64,000 nucleotides of DNA from Phoma sp. XZ068 (taxonomy: Eukaryota > Ascomycota > Dothideomycetes > Pleosporales > Didymellaceae). Both the position numbers and the translations under genes were made by a program. Position 1 is the stretch's first letter. Each line of letters opens with the position of its first letter. Positions 10,540-20,764 of the stretch are shown here, in pieces. The stretch is taken from positions 1,674,001 to 1,738,000 of the forward strand of contig RBKR01000008.1 of the NCBI GenBank assembly GCA_004835665.1, written 5' to 3'. The notes under the pieces were generated by a model, which searched no databases, was not told the DNA's origin, and saw nothing but the letters and a program-made list of their open reading frames with translations.

Positions 10540-11640
10540 TCAGGACATGGTCAGGTCGGTGTTTTGTTGGGTACTGGGTAGAGGTTTTGGGAGGATCGTT
10601 CGATTCCCTGGGTTCTCGAACCAGTGGTGCCACTCGGTTGTTATTTGATCGTACTTTTCCTCTTCTTCTTGTTCTTGTTCCAGTCCTTGTTCCCAGTGGC
10701 CTCCATCCTTCTTGTTTCTGAGCAAGAGACTACTTCCCCTCTCTATGTATATTCGTCCTGCTTCCAGCCTGCTGCGCTTTCTCTCCATCTCAGTCTCAAT
10801 CTCCCCCTTTATCTCTTCGTAACCCACATGCTCGAAACTACCAGCGCGCAAGATCTCACAACCCAGTCTCTTACAACACTCCTTACAGAAGAACTTGCAT
10901 TGCAAACTACCTGCCTCGGCCCCGGTTTTGAGGAGCCGGCAATCCAAGCACCAAACCCATACCCTGAATGTCCCTGATCGGCAATGCCATGTTCGGTGGA
11001 ACTTTATTTTAGTACCCGGCGCATAGTTAGTCAGTCCTAGAGGCTCCACACCAAAGCGTCGCTGCTGGCGCCGCGGTAGAAGAACTGGGTGCGGATGTGG
11101 GTAAGCGGAAAACCCGCAGTCAACACAGAAGCGATGACGGTCCTCCTTCTCAGTATCTAGCACTCTCGTCGTGGAATGGATCGCAAACTTGTCCCATACC
11201 CGCAGACGCAGACATACGCAACATGCTGAAACTGTGCTTCTGCGAAAACGAAGCCAGCGCTCAACTTCCAGAAGAAGCTCATGTGTCAGTGGAATCAGGA
11301 TGCTGAAGTGCACATTCGTGCAGCGAAGTGATAGAATTGTTGGATTGGTGATGGGGACAAGGTAGCAGGACGAAGCGCCGTATATATGTGTGGGGCGTCT
11401 GGTGGCTGCTAAAAAGCGTCTGGATGCTGCTGGATTACGTCCGACGGCTGCTGGAGTATGTCCGACGGCTGCTGGAGTACGTTCGCAAGCTTCTAAATAT
11501 CGATAATTGCTGACTCTAGGGAGACAGCACTTTTTATATTTGATCGAGAGAAATGTAAGTATGTGAAGCTGCAATTCCACAGGAAGGCGAAGGATAGGCG
11601 GGCGCATCAAATCCTCTACTTCCTTCACTTGTGACGGCAT
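10540..11640 (-). CDS. F-box-like protein with internal repeat insertion
   Basis: The frame encodes 366 aa from the ATG at 11640. Residues 14-32 (PPILRLPVELQLHILTFL) form an F-box start, the segment that binds Skp1 in SCF ubiquitin ligases. Residues about 50-85 are an insertion coded by a 21-bp tandem repeat (ERTPAAVGHTPAAVGRNPAA). The middle is Cys-rich (CCVCLRLRVWDKFA, RFCVDCGFSAY, WCLDCRLLK, CKFFCKECCKRLGC), which looks like paired zinc-binding CxxC motifs. The C-terminal part is charged (LEQEQEEEEKYDQ). The role is probably substrate adaptor of an SCF complex; the substrate is unknown. The repeat-coded segment might instead be an unspliced intron, but I could not find matching splice sites. 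Confidence 0.72.
   Translation of the reverse strand: MPSQVKEVEDLMRPPILRLPVELQLHILTFLSIKYKKCCLPRVSNYRYLEACERTPAAVGHTPAAVGRNPAASRRFLAATRRPTHIYGASSCYLVPITNPTILSLRCTNVHFSILIPLTHELLLEVERWLRFRRSTVSACCVCLRLRVWDKFAIHSTTRVLDTEKEDRHRFCVDCGFSAYPHPHPVLLPRRQQRRFGVEPLGLTNYAPGTKIKFHRTWHCRSGTFRVWVWCLDCRLLKTGAEAGSLQCKFFCKECCKRLGCEILRAGSFEHVGYEEIKGEIETEMERKRSRLEAGRIYIERGSSLLLRNKKDGGHWEQGLEQEQEEEEKYDQITTEWHHWFENPGNRTILPKPLPSTQQNTDLTMS
11396..11479 (+). repeat. Coding minisatellite, 4 x 21 bp
   Basis: Four contiguous 21-bp units (for example CGTCCGACGGCTGCTGGAGTA at 11438) lie inside the F-box gene. Units 3 and 4 differ at one base; units 1 and 2 are more diverged. Being a multiple of three, the array keeps the frame and adds seven residues per unit on the coding (minus) strand, with cores such as PAAVGH and PAAVGR. 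Confidence 0.85.
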
Positions 11641-12862
11641 ATTCGAAGCGATAACATGGAGGTGAGCGTGGTAAAATTGTGTCTTGGTGCAACGTTCTGA
11701 CCAGTTGCTGTTGGGGCGGGACGCCTGATTAGTTTACGGTGGTGACTCATGCGGTTCAGGCTGAAGGTGTGTGCTTTTGCTTACCTGGGAAACGAGGATA
11801 CTCTCTTGCAGGCTATCTAGGTCAAATCGACTTAGTGCAATCCCTTCTTAGTCATGGTTGGCTTGAATGAATTTTTGTCCAATTCATACATCTCTTGACT
11901 CTTACCTCGGTACGGCTACGTGCTTGGAGGTGCGTCTGCTGGCTGCTGCCTACGGCCATTTTCTCTCTATCCATTGGCTTCTTTGGCTAGCTTATTGCCT
12001 GCTTTGTCGTTTGAAATACCCAGCTGGGCTGTAATTTACTTGACTGAGACTGGCCGTCATCTTGATAATCCTGGACTTGTTATGCAATATGTGGGTGTTC
12101 GACTGCCCTTTGGCCCTGGCTACGGAGGTGGCTACGTATACTGTTGATATTATGTCTAATCCTATCGGCTGTATCTTTTCCGCAGCGTGAGCAGACTTGG
12201 CGCTGCTGAGCATGTGTCGCCATTAATGTTGCTGTCGTTGGGGTAGATGCTGAGGCAGCCGCCTTGGCGCTCCTCCTGTTGTAGCTTTCTTGCGCCTTCT
12301 CAATTGTGTTGTCCCTGTATGTTTCCGGCACTCGCATTCAGGCAGAGCAGAGTGATAAGGTAGGGGTCCAGCCGCTGTGCGTTCAGTCTTTGGTCTCGTT
12401 GGGACATCGTGTCCGCGTGAAATATCTGCAACGAGTTGTCGTATTGACTACGCGGTCCAGTCGCTATAGGTTCCATCTCGCATGTCGGATAGCCTGCAGT
12501 ACTTGTAATGTATCTGCTCGAGAGCAGTCAAGCGATGGTGTCTGCGCTTTATTCCCTTGAATGCTGTTCGACATGATGAAGGAACATTTGCACATCAAGC
12601 GCGTTCCTTAACGCAGCCTAGAGTGCGCCCCAAACAAGACTTGATATTCTTGCTTGGAAGTGTCGTCTTAGTGCAGACCCTGCCTTTGATCCTAGCGTTC
12701 GACCAGTTTGAGCAGGCGTGTATAATCTGTAGTAGCACCGCCTTCGTATACTATGCGCATGCGCATGTATGTCTGCACGGCTGTTATGTCTCACAGAAGA
12801 AACATCCCATTCGCTGAGCCTTATGCTGAAAAGCTCCATTCGCACCTCACCTACATTTCTCG
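11641..12862. other. Gene-free, probably decayed sequence
   Basis: Many short frames in all phases. A minus-strand stretch near 12180-12330 contains an A/S/T-rich run followed by VCSRCGK, faintly like the zinc-knuckle end of pogo-type transposases; too weak to call. Confidence 0.35.
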
Positions 12863-13066
12863 ATGGGGCGCATGGGCACCACCATACATAATATCAACCT
12901 AGACCAGCGCCGCGTCCCACTGACCAACGTTAAGATCGGTACTGGTGGCTACACTATTCGATTGCCTAATGATTCGGGCGTGCTCTTGCCTAGCCCGTGG
13001 TACCTTTTTACTATAAGCAAGGAGGGTGTATCGAGCGCGGCGCGTACTGTCTATATCCAGGCGTGA
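12863..13066 (+). pseudogene. C-terminal fragment of a glyoxal/galactose-oxidase-like gene
   Basis: The 67-residue frame reads HNINLDQRRVPLT, then GGYTIRLPNDSGVLLPSPWY, then LFTISKEGVSSAARTVYIQA and stop. This is the C-terminal immunoglobulin-like (DUF1929) domain that closes the copper-radical oxidases. The N-terminal propeller, which carries most of the active site, is absent upstream. It is therefore a remnant of a secreted H2O2-producing oxidase and not a gene on its own. Its ATG at 12863 is fortuitous. Confidence 0.7.
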
Positions 13067-13621
13067 TTGCTGCATTCAAAGTTTGGGGGTAGGGATATGC
13101 CATTGGGGCATGAGAATGGGGCGATGGAGAATTCATTTCGTGTAATTGTTACTTTATAACTTAACTTCAGGGCGACTTTGTGCATATACACCGGCCTTCG
13201 AAGACTGCGAACTTACTAGCGTGTATCCGCTGTTGTACGTTCTTGTAGACCATTATGACTCTTATGCACCTGTTTTGTTCTCGACCATCTTGTCATAAGC
13301 TTGTGAAGGGCTGTGGCCCTTGTGGGTGCTTGAGCCGGAGTGGCCACTTGGCACAAGCGATCTAACTTTTGTCCAAACTTCCGCCTTGATTATAATCCTA
13401 ATAGACCTTTTAGCAAGCTTTATCGTTCCTTCCTCAGAAATCTTCTTCCTTATAACTAGCTGCTGCAGCATTTCCTATATCATAGTGTATTTGTAGTGTG
13501 TCCGTATAATAATACAAAGATGAACTCAAAGTACTTCTACATTTTCATGTTCCAGACAGAAACTTCACGTCGACATACCTTTTTGCCAACATTCTAATTA
13601 CCCTAACCACCCACATCTTCC
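13067..13621. other. Intergenic with a 26-bp 5S-like 3' fragment at 13215-13240
   Basis: ACTAGCGTGTATCCGCTGTTGTACGT at 13215-13240 resembles the last part of the 5S gene, with a few changes. The preceding sequence does not match, so it is at most a scrap. Nothing else is seen here. Confidence 0.4.
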
Positions 13622-13740
13622 ACATACGACCACAGGACGTTGAAAACAAGGCTTCCCGTTCGCTCAGCCCTATTTAAGCAACGTACCGGTGGATTAGTAG
13701 TTAGGTGGGTGACCACTAGCGAATACCCGCTGTTGTATGT
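13622..13740 (+). rRNA. 5S ribosomal RNA
   Basis: Second intact 119-nt 5S gene, same strand as the first. It differs from it at two places (CACAGG for CATAGG, and CGGTGG for CGGCGG). The terminal stem and the TTTAAGC internal control region are preserved, and T6 follows as the Pol III terminator. Flanks are unrelated to those of the copy at 5181, as expected for dispersed 5S genes. Confidence 0.95.
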
Positions 13741-13921
13741 TTTTTGCTGTCTTTTTGCATACAAGACCTCAGATTCAAAAAACTGCTGTCATGATGACAG
13801 GTAGATTCAATCTTTGCCATTTTGGATTAGTTTCCATATTTCTGCCACCATACCAATTCTATTTCTGTGCCCTTGATAATCTCGCATCTGCAACGACGCA
13901 AGGACAATCCCTCTTTCGTTC

Positions 13922-15211
13922 CTACAGACCACCTCCATCTATGGAACGGAAAATCGCATGCAGCCGCGGATGCTCCCAAACTGGCCTGTCTTGTGCATAC
14001 AATGGGTCATGTTCTAGCTGATAAATAAACTCCTTTTCCGCCAGCATTCGTTCCTCAGATCCATGCTTGCCCCACCATTCCAGAAACGGGCGCTGTAACT
14101 CACGAGCGACTTCCCCCAGTTGATTCAGCCTCCTATCGTTCTCAGCAAAGGCCAACTCAATATGTTCTGGGAGCTTAGCAATTAAGTCATGCTTCGTCTC
14201 GATCACATGTGAGGTATATTCCTCAGGCTGTTTAAAGAGGGCATCGCACTCTGCAGCAGGGCAGTTGAACGGGTTTTGTAATCCATAGAAATGACATCTT
14301 TCCATAGCTGCAATTCGATACACCCTGATTGCCTTCCTCTGAGAGGCAACATCGCAGACCCTGGCGTAGTAATCTTCGTGTATGCCGACAGGACCGTGCC
14401 AGACTTTGAACGGCGGAATTACATCTGGCCTGGGGTGATCTGTACACAGCTGCCATTCTTGTATTGCGCTTGTGTTCATGGCCCCCTTATCTTTGACCAG
14501 TCGCCATAACTTTCTCTTCATTCTCCGTCTTAGGGATCCATCGCCTTGAAGAAGATAAACGAAGACATTGATGCTAGGAGGACACATCTGACCCACTTTC
14601 CTGTAGACATCAGGTGGTATTTGCATATCATTCGCGGTCTCTGATCGGTCTTGGTCGTCGCTCAGGATGATACTTTTTAGCTTAGGCAGTCGGTATCTGA
14701 CTGTTCGCCAAAAGTCTTGAATATGCCCGTCCATCCCTCCAAACGCTATAGCCACAGCCTGTTCTTCTGTGCCTTCCCATTCTCTTGATGCTTTTCGAGT
14801 CATCCAGGTTCTCTCATGCATCCAGCCGAAGTCGACGTTGACCTGCTTAACACATGCTAAGAAATCTAGATCGTACTTCGTGTGAGCAGGATAGCCGCCC
14901 CTCAATAGCCAATGTGCATCCACATGATACCAAGCATCCAGATCTGAGAAGAGAAGCTTCTTTGCGTCAATGCGCGTGTAGTGCGATGTGTGCATGAGTT
15001 GAAAGATTGTGGCTGGGTCACAAAACCGAAAAACTCTTAGCTGTAGCTCTACAGGCAACCTTGCGAACTGCTGAAAGAACACTTCTAATGACGTCGGGTT
15101 CAGTTGAACATGACGTGAAAAAGGAACTGATAACTCGCCCTGGGCGGCGCTGTGGAGTCCGAAGTCGAGAGGCCTTTGCCAATTGCCTTCAGCGATCGCA
15201 CGCCAAAGCAT
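13922..15211 (-). CDS. F-box-like protein with C2H2-type finger
   Basis: An intact 429-aa frame starts at ATG 15211. Residues about 45-75 carry the F-box (QQFARLPVELQLRVFRFCDP, then ATIFQLMHTS). Residues about 335-365 hold a C2H2-like finger: FNCPAAECDALFKQPEEY followed by SHVIETKH. The C-terminal part is Glu/Trp-rich with EFIYQLEHDPLYAQDRPVW. The combination of an N-terminal F-box and a C-terminal finger recurs in Dothideomycete gene families of unknown target. It likely acts as a Skp1-binding adaptor. No signal peptide or TM. Length and frame look normal. Confidence 0.8.
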   Translation of the reverse strand: MLWRAIAEGNWQRPLDFGLHSAAQGELSVPFSRHVQLNPTSLEVFFQQFARLPVELQLRVFRFCDPATIFQLMHTSHYTRIDAKKLLFSDLDAWYHVDAHWLLRGGYPAHTKYDLDFLACVKQVNVDFGWMHERTWMTRKASREWEGTEEQAVAIAFGGMDGHIQDFWRTVRYRLPKLKSIILSDDQDRSETANDMQIPPDVYRKVGQMCPPSINVFVYLLQGDGSLRRRMKRKLWRLVKDKGAMNTSAIQEWQLCTDHPRPDVIPPFKVWHGPVGIHEDYYARVCDVASQRKAIRVYRIAAMERCHFYGLQNPFNCPAAECDALFKQPEEYTSHVIETKHDLIAKLPEHIELAFAENDRRLNQLGEVARELQRPFLEWWGKHGSEERMLAEKEFIYQLEHDPLYAQDRPVWEHPRLHAIFRSIDGGGL

Positions 15212-16569
15212 TGCCCCACTTCTCTTATCGGTCGATACGCGAGGAATGTAAATGAGGGGAAGAATCCTTATAACGAAGCAGATGTCAGTTTGTTTGGAGT
15301 GGGCTGGCAGTTACATGGCGGGGAACTGATGGCGCGTCTGCGAGGACACGGATCCTGTCTGGTCCCTGAGGATGCGCGTGCACCCAGGCAGCAGCACGTG
15401 CACGTGCACATCAGCAATTACCCACCTAGGTATGGTACATGTAGTAGCTCGAAGTTGCTAGGACTTGTTCAAATTCCCTACCGATCCCGACCCATTTACA
15501 CTCTCCATTCTGCGCTATTACCATCTATGCTTTTTTGGCCTGCACGTTGCGCGAAAATGCCGAAGAAACATTGACGCAGCGCCGAAAAGGCTCACTGCGC
15601 ATTCTTCTGGTGCAAATGAATTACCGATCGGACAGCCTAATTACGTATAACCCAATTTTTCGGATTTGACCTAAGATATTTGTCTCAAAAACCTTGTAAT
15701 CTTTATAAGCTCTTCTATAACAGGATGGCCCTTTCTGGCATTTGTGCCTTTCCAAAAAAGTTCTACCTCATGCGAGGAGTAGCTATTGTCAGTGCTCATC
15801 ATATCACGGAAGAGTTCCTCTTCGGATATGCTGTAGCCTGGTATCAAGACCTTCCTGTCCAGAAGACCAAGCAGTCCATATATCTTTTCTAAAGGATTGG
15901 AACACTGTTAGTGCTCGAAAGTCTTTATTATATTGGCATTCCTTATTGCGTAGATTTTACGTTGATCAGCCACCTCTTCCAGTAGAGGGCCCGGTCTTTC
16001 TCTTCCCGATTCGAGTCAGTGTTCTACATCTTACCGAAAGCGGTCTCATTATTAACACTATATAACAGGAGGGATACGACGTCAATTATACCAACATCGC
16101 GGACGTGCCTGAATCATTCACGTGCAGCGATGTACTTGACTTCTTTGAACTCAGTCTTGCACATTTCTATACAATGAACCCTGCTGTAGGATCAGACTGT
16201 TCAAATCTTTATTACCAGTGTTGCGTCATCCGCAGTACCCAGCAGTACCTCTAAGATCGTACTAAATGTCAAGTGATTTTTCTCGTGGATCTGCTTCTTG
16301 GTTGCTTCCGGCGCTTGCCTTTGCTATTGCGAATATTGCAGTCAGGGGAAACTTAGTGTTTCAACTTCCCACACAAGACCTTACACAAACTTGGCCGCTT
16401 GCCCAGAGCCGTGAGCCGTACCGGTACTAGCCTCTTGGCATTGTTTAAGACATACCCTCGCAACGGTAGGTACACAGACTTTATCTTTCCTACTTCTCAA
16501 ATCCGCATCCGCAACTATCAACCTTCACACAGTCACTGTCGAATATTTTTTGCGACATTGAACGGCGTC
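15212..16569. other. Gene-free interval
   Basis: No recognisable coding sequence. The left part is the probable promoter of the F-box gene at 15211; the right part is upstream of the F-box-like gene at 16570. Confidence 0.4.
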
Positions 16570-17993
16570 ATGGATACGTTACCACAGGAGCTCATCAACA
16601 AAATTGTCTTGTATCTAGAGCGCTATCCTGATCAGGCACAGGTCCCGGTAATTAGACAGTCCGGACACCATTCTAATCTCCCACCGTATGCGACAATTTC
16701 TAGCCACTGGAGAGAGGCTGTGGAATTCGTCACATTTCATCGTTTGTCCATCAAGAGTCATGAACTGAGTCAGCTCGAGGCCATGGTGACCGGCAATCGT
16801 CCCAAATACCTGACGAGACTTTCCTTCGAGATTACACTCTCAGAGTACTCAGAAGAAAGCTGCGGACATGTTGAGTCAACAGAAGAACAACAATGCAATG
16901 ATCAAGCCTTCACCCAAGCTATCGCAGACTTGTTTTCTCTAGTGAGAAAGTGGGAAGGTGCAGGCGTGGGACATGGTTTGCGGCTACATCTAAGCGGTGT
17001 GTGTTCCCCGACCGATCGTCGTGACCGCAACCAAATCAAACTTGAAATGGCACAGCGCAAGCGTGGGATAGACATTTTCGAAAAGCGATGGGTGAACTCC
17101 TATCTCCATCTGTCCAGATCGGAAATGATACCCACGCTCCCGAGCATCGTATATCTCCACCTTGAAGGCCACGTTTCGCGGAAGCTGGCCCCTGTAGTCG
17201 GACCTGGTCTAGCTGCAGTTCTACCCAACCTACGGAGTTTCACTGGGAATTCGGAGAGGTAGACGACAAGTCCATCAACGTGGAAAGCAGGGCCTCCTTC
17301 GCGAGGATGCTCGAGCAGACCAAGCTTGAAAAATGCTCTGCGGCTGAAATCACCTTCCATCCAGACTCTGCAGAGGACCATCGCGTGGCTGAACCTTCGC
17401 GTATACCAATAGGCGCACTCTACGATCCGTTCAGCGCATCTCTGCGTATCTTTTCGCAGAACCTAAATTCCCTTGTTCTGGACGGCTTCGTTGACTCGAC
17501 TCTGTTCTGGCCTTCAAGCATAGAGACAAGCTCTATTACTAGCTGGCCGACCCTCAGGAAGCTGACAGTCTTCTTCAACATGGCCGCCCCGTCTGGCGAG
17601 TGGTACTTTGACGGAACACCAGGCGAGATCGTGGAGCGATTTCGCGACCATGAAGATCCAAAGACCTTGGATCCGTTCGTCACGGCTGTCGCAAAGGCGG
17701 TTCAAAAGATGCCAGTCCTCGAACAGTTCCTGCTCGAAACGGAGCTTGGCCACGATATAGGCTACTGGGATATATCGTACCATGCGCCTGGGATCAAAGC
17801 GGACGGGGACGAAAACGAAGATGATACTAAGGTGCGGCGGGTCTACTATTCCGTCGGGGAAGTATGGAGGCCAGATGACTTCATCGCAGAAGCTTTTCGA
17901 CGTATTGGGCGGGATAGTCATGGCCCGGAGCTGATTGAAAGGTTTCAAGAGCTCAGGACTTGGACGCTTGATTCTCCTTGGAGCTGGTTATGA
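16570..17993 (+). pseudogene. F-box/LRR-like protein gene broken by a one-base frameshift
   Basis: The reading starts at ATG 16570 with an F-box (MDTLPQELINKIVLYLERYP) and continues to LPAVLPNLRSF-type sequence at about 17240. There the frame must move by one base: the first frame ends TGNSER-stop at 17262, while the neighbouring frame gives FHWEFGEVDDKSINVESRAS and runs on to the TGA at 17993. The change sits in the AGTTTCAC run and is best explained by loss of one T. The second part has the DPFSASLRIFSQNLNSLVLD and WPTLRKLTVFFNMAAPSGEW blocks shared with the genes at 23669 and 28685. About 475 codons would be intact without the shift. It is either a recent pseudogene or an assembly error. 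Confidence 0.8.
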
Positions 17994-19081
17994 CCTACTT
18001 AATCAACCTATCTGCGCTTTTACAAATGACTAGGCAGTCTTGATACCTCTTGCCGAACCATTGATCGCCACAACGACCCTATGTGTATCGCTGCTCTTGA
18101 ATTGGAACACTAGACAGAGTCTGGAAAATAGCTAGAACGATGCTATACCCACAATCGCACGTAGAATTGCCCCTAACCGCGCCTTCCGTCTTTGCCTACT
18201 ACAACGGCGGCTGGAATGACGCCCACGGGGTAGTATCACCCTGATCACTTCTTTACATACTTTTTTCTCGGGCTCCATGTGAAATTACCCTACCTCTTGC
18301 ACCTATTCCGCCGGCTCATCAAGCACTCAGACTTTAAGCCTGCACTGACCTTTGTTCGCTCAGACTTCACAGTCACAGGTGCTCGATTAATGCTATTGCA
18401 CGCACATGCGTATAAAAAACAATTCGTAGAGCAATCACAACATCGGAAAGCATAATTTAAGTTCTCGCTTCCTTGTCGACGCGTTTAACGAGTCCATCGT
18501 CACTAGGCCTTTGGATAGAAGCAGATTGCGCATCGCGTGAGGTTTTAAAAGGACAGCTTTCATCACTTAAACTTAGCCCACTATGGAGACCGGTGGTTCA
18601 AGTGACGTTATTTCCTGTTGGCGAGTAGTCGCAACGACTGAGCTTGGTCCTGACCTTCTTACAGCTCGTTAACATCCTGACTTGTAACATAATTGTCAAG
18701 CACTAAGGGGCATAGAATAAGATACGGTCTTTGCCGCCTCATCCTCTGTGGTCCTGTTGATACTTTGTCATCCAACGGACCTTACCGACGCTAATATCAT
18801 ATTTCGCAGATACTGTGTAGCCGGCATGTTCAAGTAGTGCAAACTTAAGTCTGCATCAGAAAAGACGCAGCGAACTCTCGCCATCACTAACACCTGGTCG
18901 AGCAAGAACAGATGTGATTTGATAAGAGCGGTGCAGGGAGATTATAGTCGAGCTTTTGGCCCGACTTCCACTCGTACGAAAGTGATCTGAGGCAATCTGG
19001 AATCAGTGAGCGCTTCGCACAGTGCGCATGTTGTATTTATGGGACATACCGAAATTTTGTTTCGAGAAGTGATTCGATGCT
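17994..19081. other. Gene-free interval
   Basis: No coding or structural signal identified on either strand. Confidence 0.45.
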
Positions 19082-19860
19082 TTAAATCAATGAGTCGGTT
19101 GCAGTGGCCACTGATGTGTTGCTCTTACCCGAAGAGAAATATTCCTGTGCCTGAATCTCGTTACGAAGGCGCCGGAACGCATTGTCCTGTCCTTCTCCGT
19201 AGATGAGCGGCATATAGATACCGAAGATGCCTAGCAATGAGTAGGCCCTATCTTCACTACGTGTAGTCATGCGGTCCTTAGTCCAAGAAAGCCGTTCTTC
19301 AACTCCAAACTCAGAGAACGAGTTGGTTCCAAGAGCTCCCATAGGAAGCTTGGTAATATCACAAATCATTTGTCTTAGTTCGAACTGATTACCTAGATAT
19401 TTGTGTTCCTTTGAGAAGAACCGAATGTCAGCCGGTGCAAGTAGCTTGGAGCATCCACCCTCGAGTAAACCATCGACTATCGCGGAAGGCGGGCTTCCAC
19501 GTATACTGGCACGACTCGCTATCGGTTCTGCACTTTTTCGTTGACACGTCTGACAGAAATACGTAGCACACTGCAGCGTCTCGACACCAACGAAACATAG
19601 AGTTGATGGCATCCTGGAGCTCAACTGGATCCGCCCTGTTGATACAGCACGTGTCCACCCAAAAGTAAGATACGCCGTCCTGAGCAGCTTGTGCTATACG
19701 AAATGTGACCAGTCTCAAATATAAGATCGCCAAAAGCCACTTCTTGACCCTCCTGCCAGGTGTGCGAGAGGATCGCGTACGGAAGAACGACATCGTTGTC
19801 ACCCAAAAGGTCTTTTGTCAGGCTGACATGGCCGTTGGCGCCAATCCTGAGGAGTTGCAT
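19082..19860 (-). pseudogene. HET (heterokaryon incompatibility) domain pseudogene
   Basis: Three frames must be joined. The first starts at ATG 19860 (MQLLRIGANGHVSL) and contains VVLPYAILSHTW, the HET opening motif. The second, from about 19710, has QDGVSYFWVDTCCINRADPV, AINSMFRWCRDAAVCYVFLS and RGWMLQ. The third, from about 19440, has LLAPADIRFFSKE and the TTRSEDRAYSLLGIFGIYMP and LIYGEGQDNAFRRLRNEI blocks that end the domain. The first junction loses about ten residues (the usual G-Y-x-K-I helix); the second is a one-base shift. HET proteins trigger cell death on non-self contact. This copy cannot make one unless sequencing errors explain both shifts. Confidence 0.85.
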
Positions 19861-20764
19861 ATTGATTTGGCATAGCTTTTCGCGGAGAGGTGCGCGTCCG
19901 TATGTATAGCCTTGCACACGCGTTGGTGGTGCGCATGGATCGCGGTGCCTGTCCTAGTAGTGCGGTGATCAGATCAGCAGTCAGGAATGGCTGTTCGTGA
20001 AGTAGGCGTAAGTTGCAAGCTGGCCAGCGTAATAATCTGAATTTTCAGGTTGACGGAACAAGGCGAAGCGAGGAGGCTGAGAAGCTTGGAAGAACGTTCG
20101 ACGAACCTGCATGCTGCAGCGGTGCTAGTGTGGGCCTAACCCGTTACATAAATAAACGCAGCCTCACTGTACTCTCTAGCTTCTCTGCTCTATACAGAAC
20201 CCTAGGTGTAAGCTAGCTTTTCTATACAGCTGCCCAGACCGCCCGCACAAAGCCCGTTATTTCTAACGACATTCTCCTGCACTTTTGTAGGGCGGGTGGA
20301 AATGAGGTACCTAGGTACATGCCTCACTAGTGAAGACCTGCGTTGTGTGTTCTACTTTTGCTCTCTTACCCACACGGCGGATTAATCTCTTCGATATGGT
20401 GGAGTAGTTTCCCTGGATTGCGGGGATTTGTAGTGGTTAAGTGTTTGTTGTTGTTGCGTGAATAGCAGCGTCTTTCCTAGTATCCTATCGCAATGTTGTC
20501 TAGGGGCGATGTATCAACACACAGAGCAATTCTCACGATCAACTTGCAGTGTTGCCTGGCTCGCGAGAATTAATCATCAGAAATTAGGTAGGACATTGCT
20601 CTGTCTACACTGCGTTTCCATGTCGAGCCCGAACCATGGGCCAAGGAAGAGGAGACGCAGACCAATCGATTATTCGCGATAAGATTTCAAGTCGACCGAA
20701 AAGAGCTCCGTAGTAGTGCTCACTACACCTCCAATAGAGTTGAGGTCGCAAGTAGAACAGCTCA
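19861..20764. other. Gene-free interval
   Basis: No supported gene. It lies between the start of the HET pseudogene and the 3' end of the phytase gene. Confidence 0.45.

Noticed and set aside
10590..10612. GTTCGATTCC resembling a tRNA B box
   Set aside because: No A box at the right distance and no acceptor stem; it is inside the F-box gene.
12080..12337. Minus-strand frame with VCSRCGK, like a transposase zinc knuckle
   Set aside because: Only one short motif, the second half of the knuckle is absent and no transposase core lies upstream.
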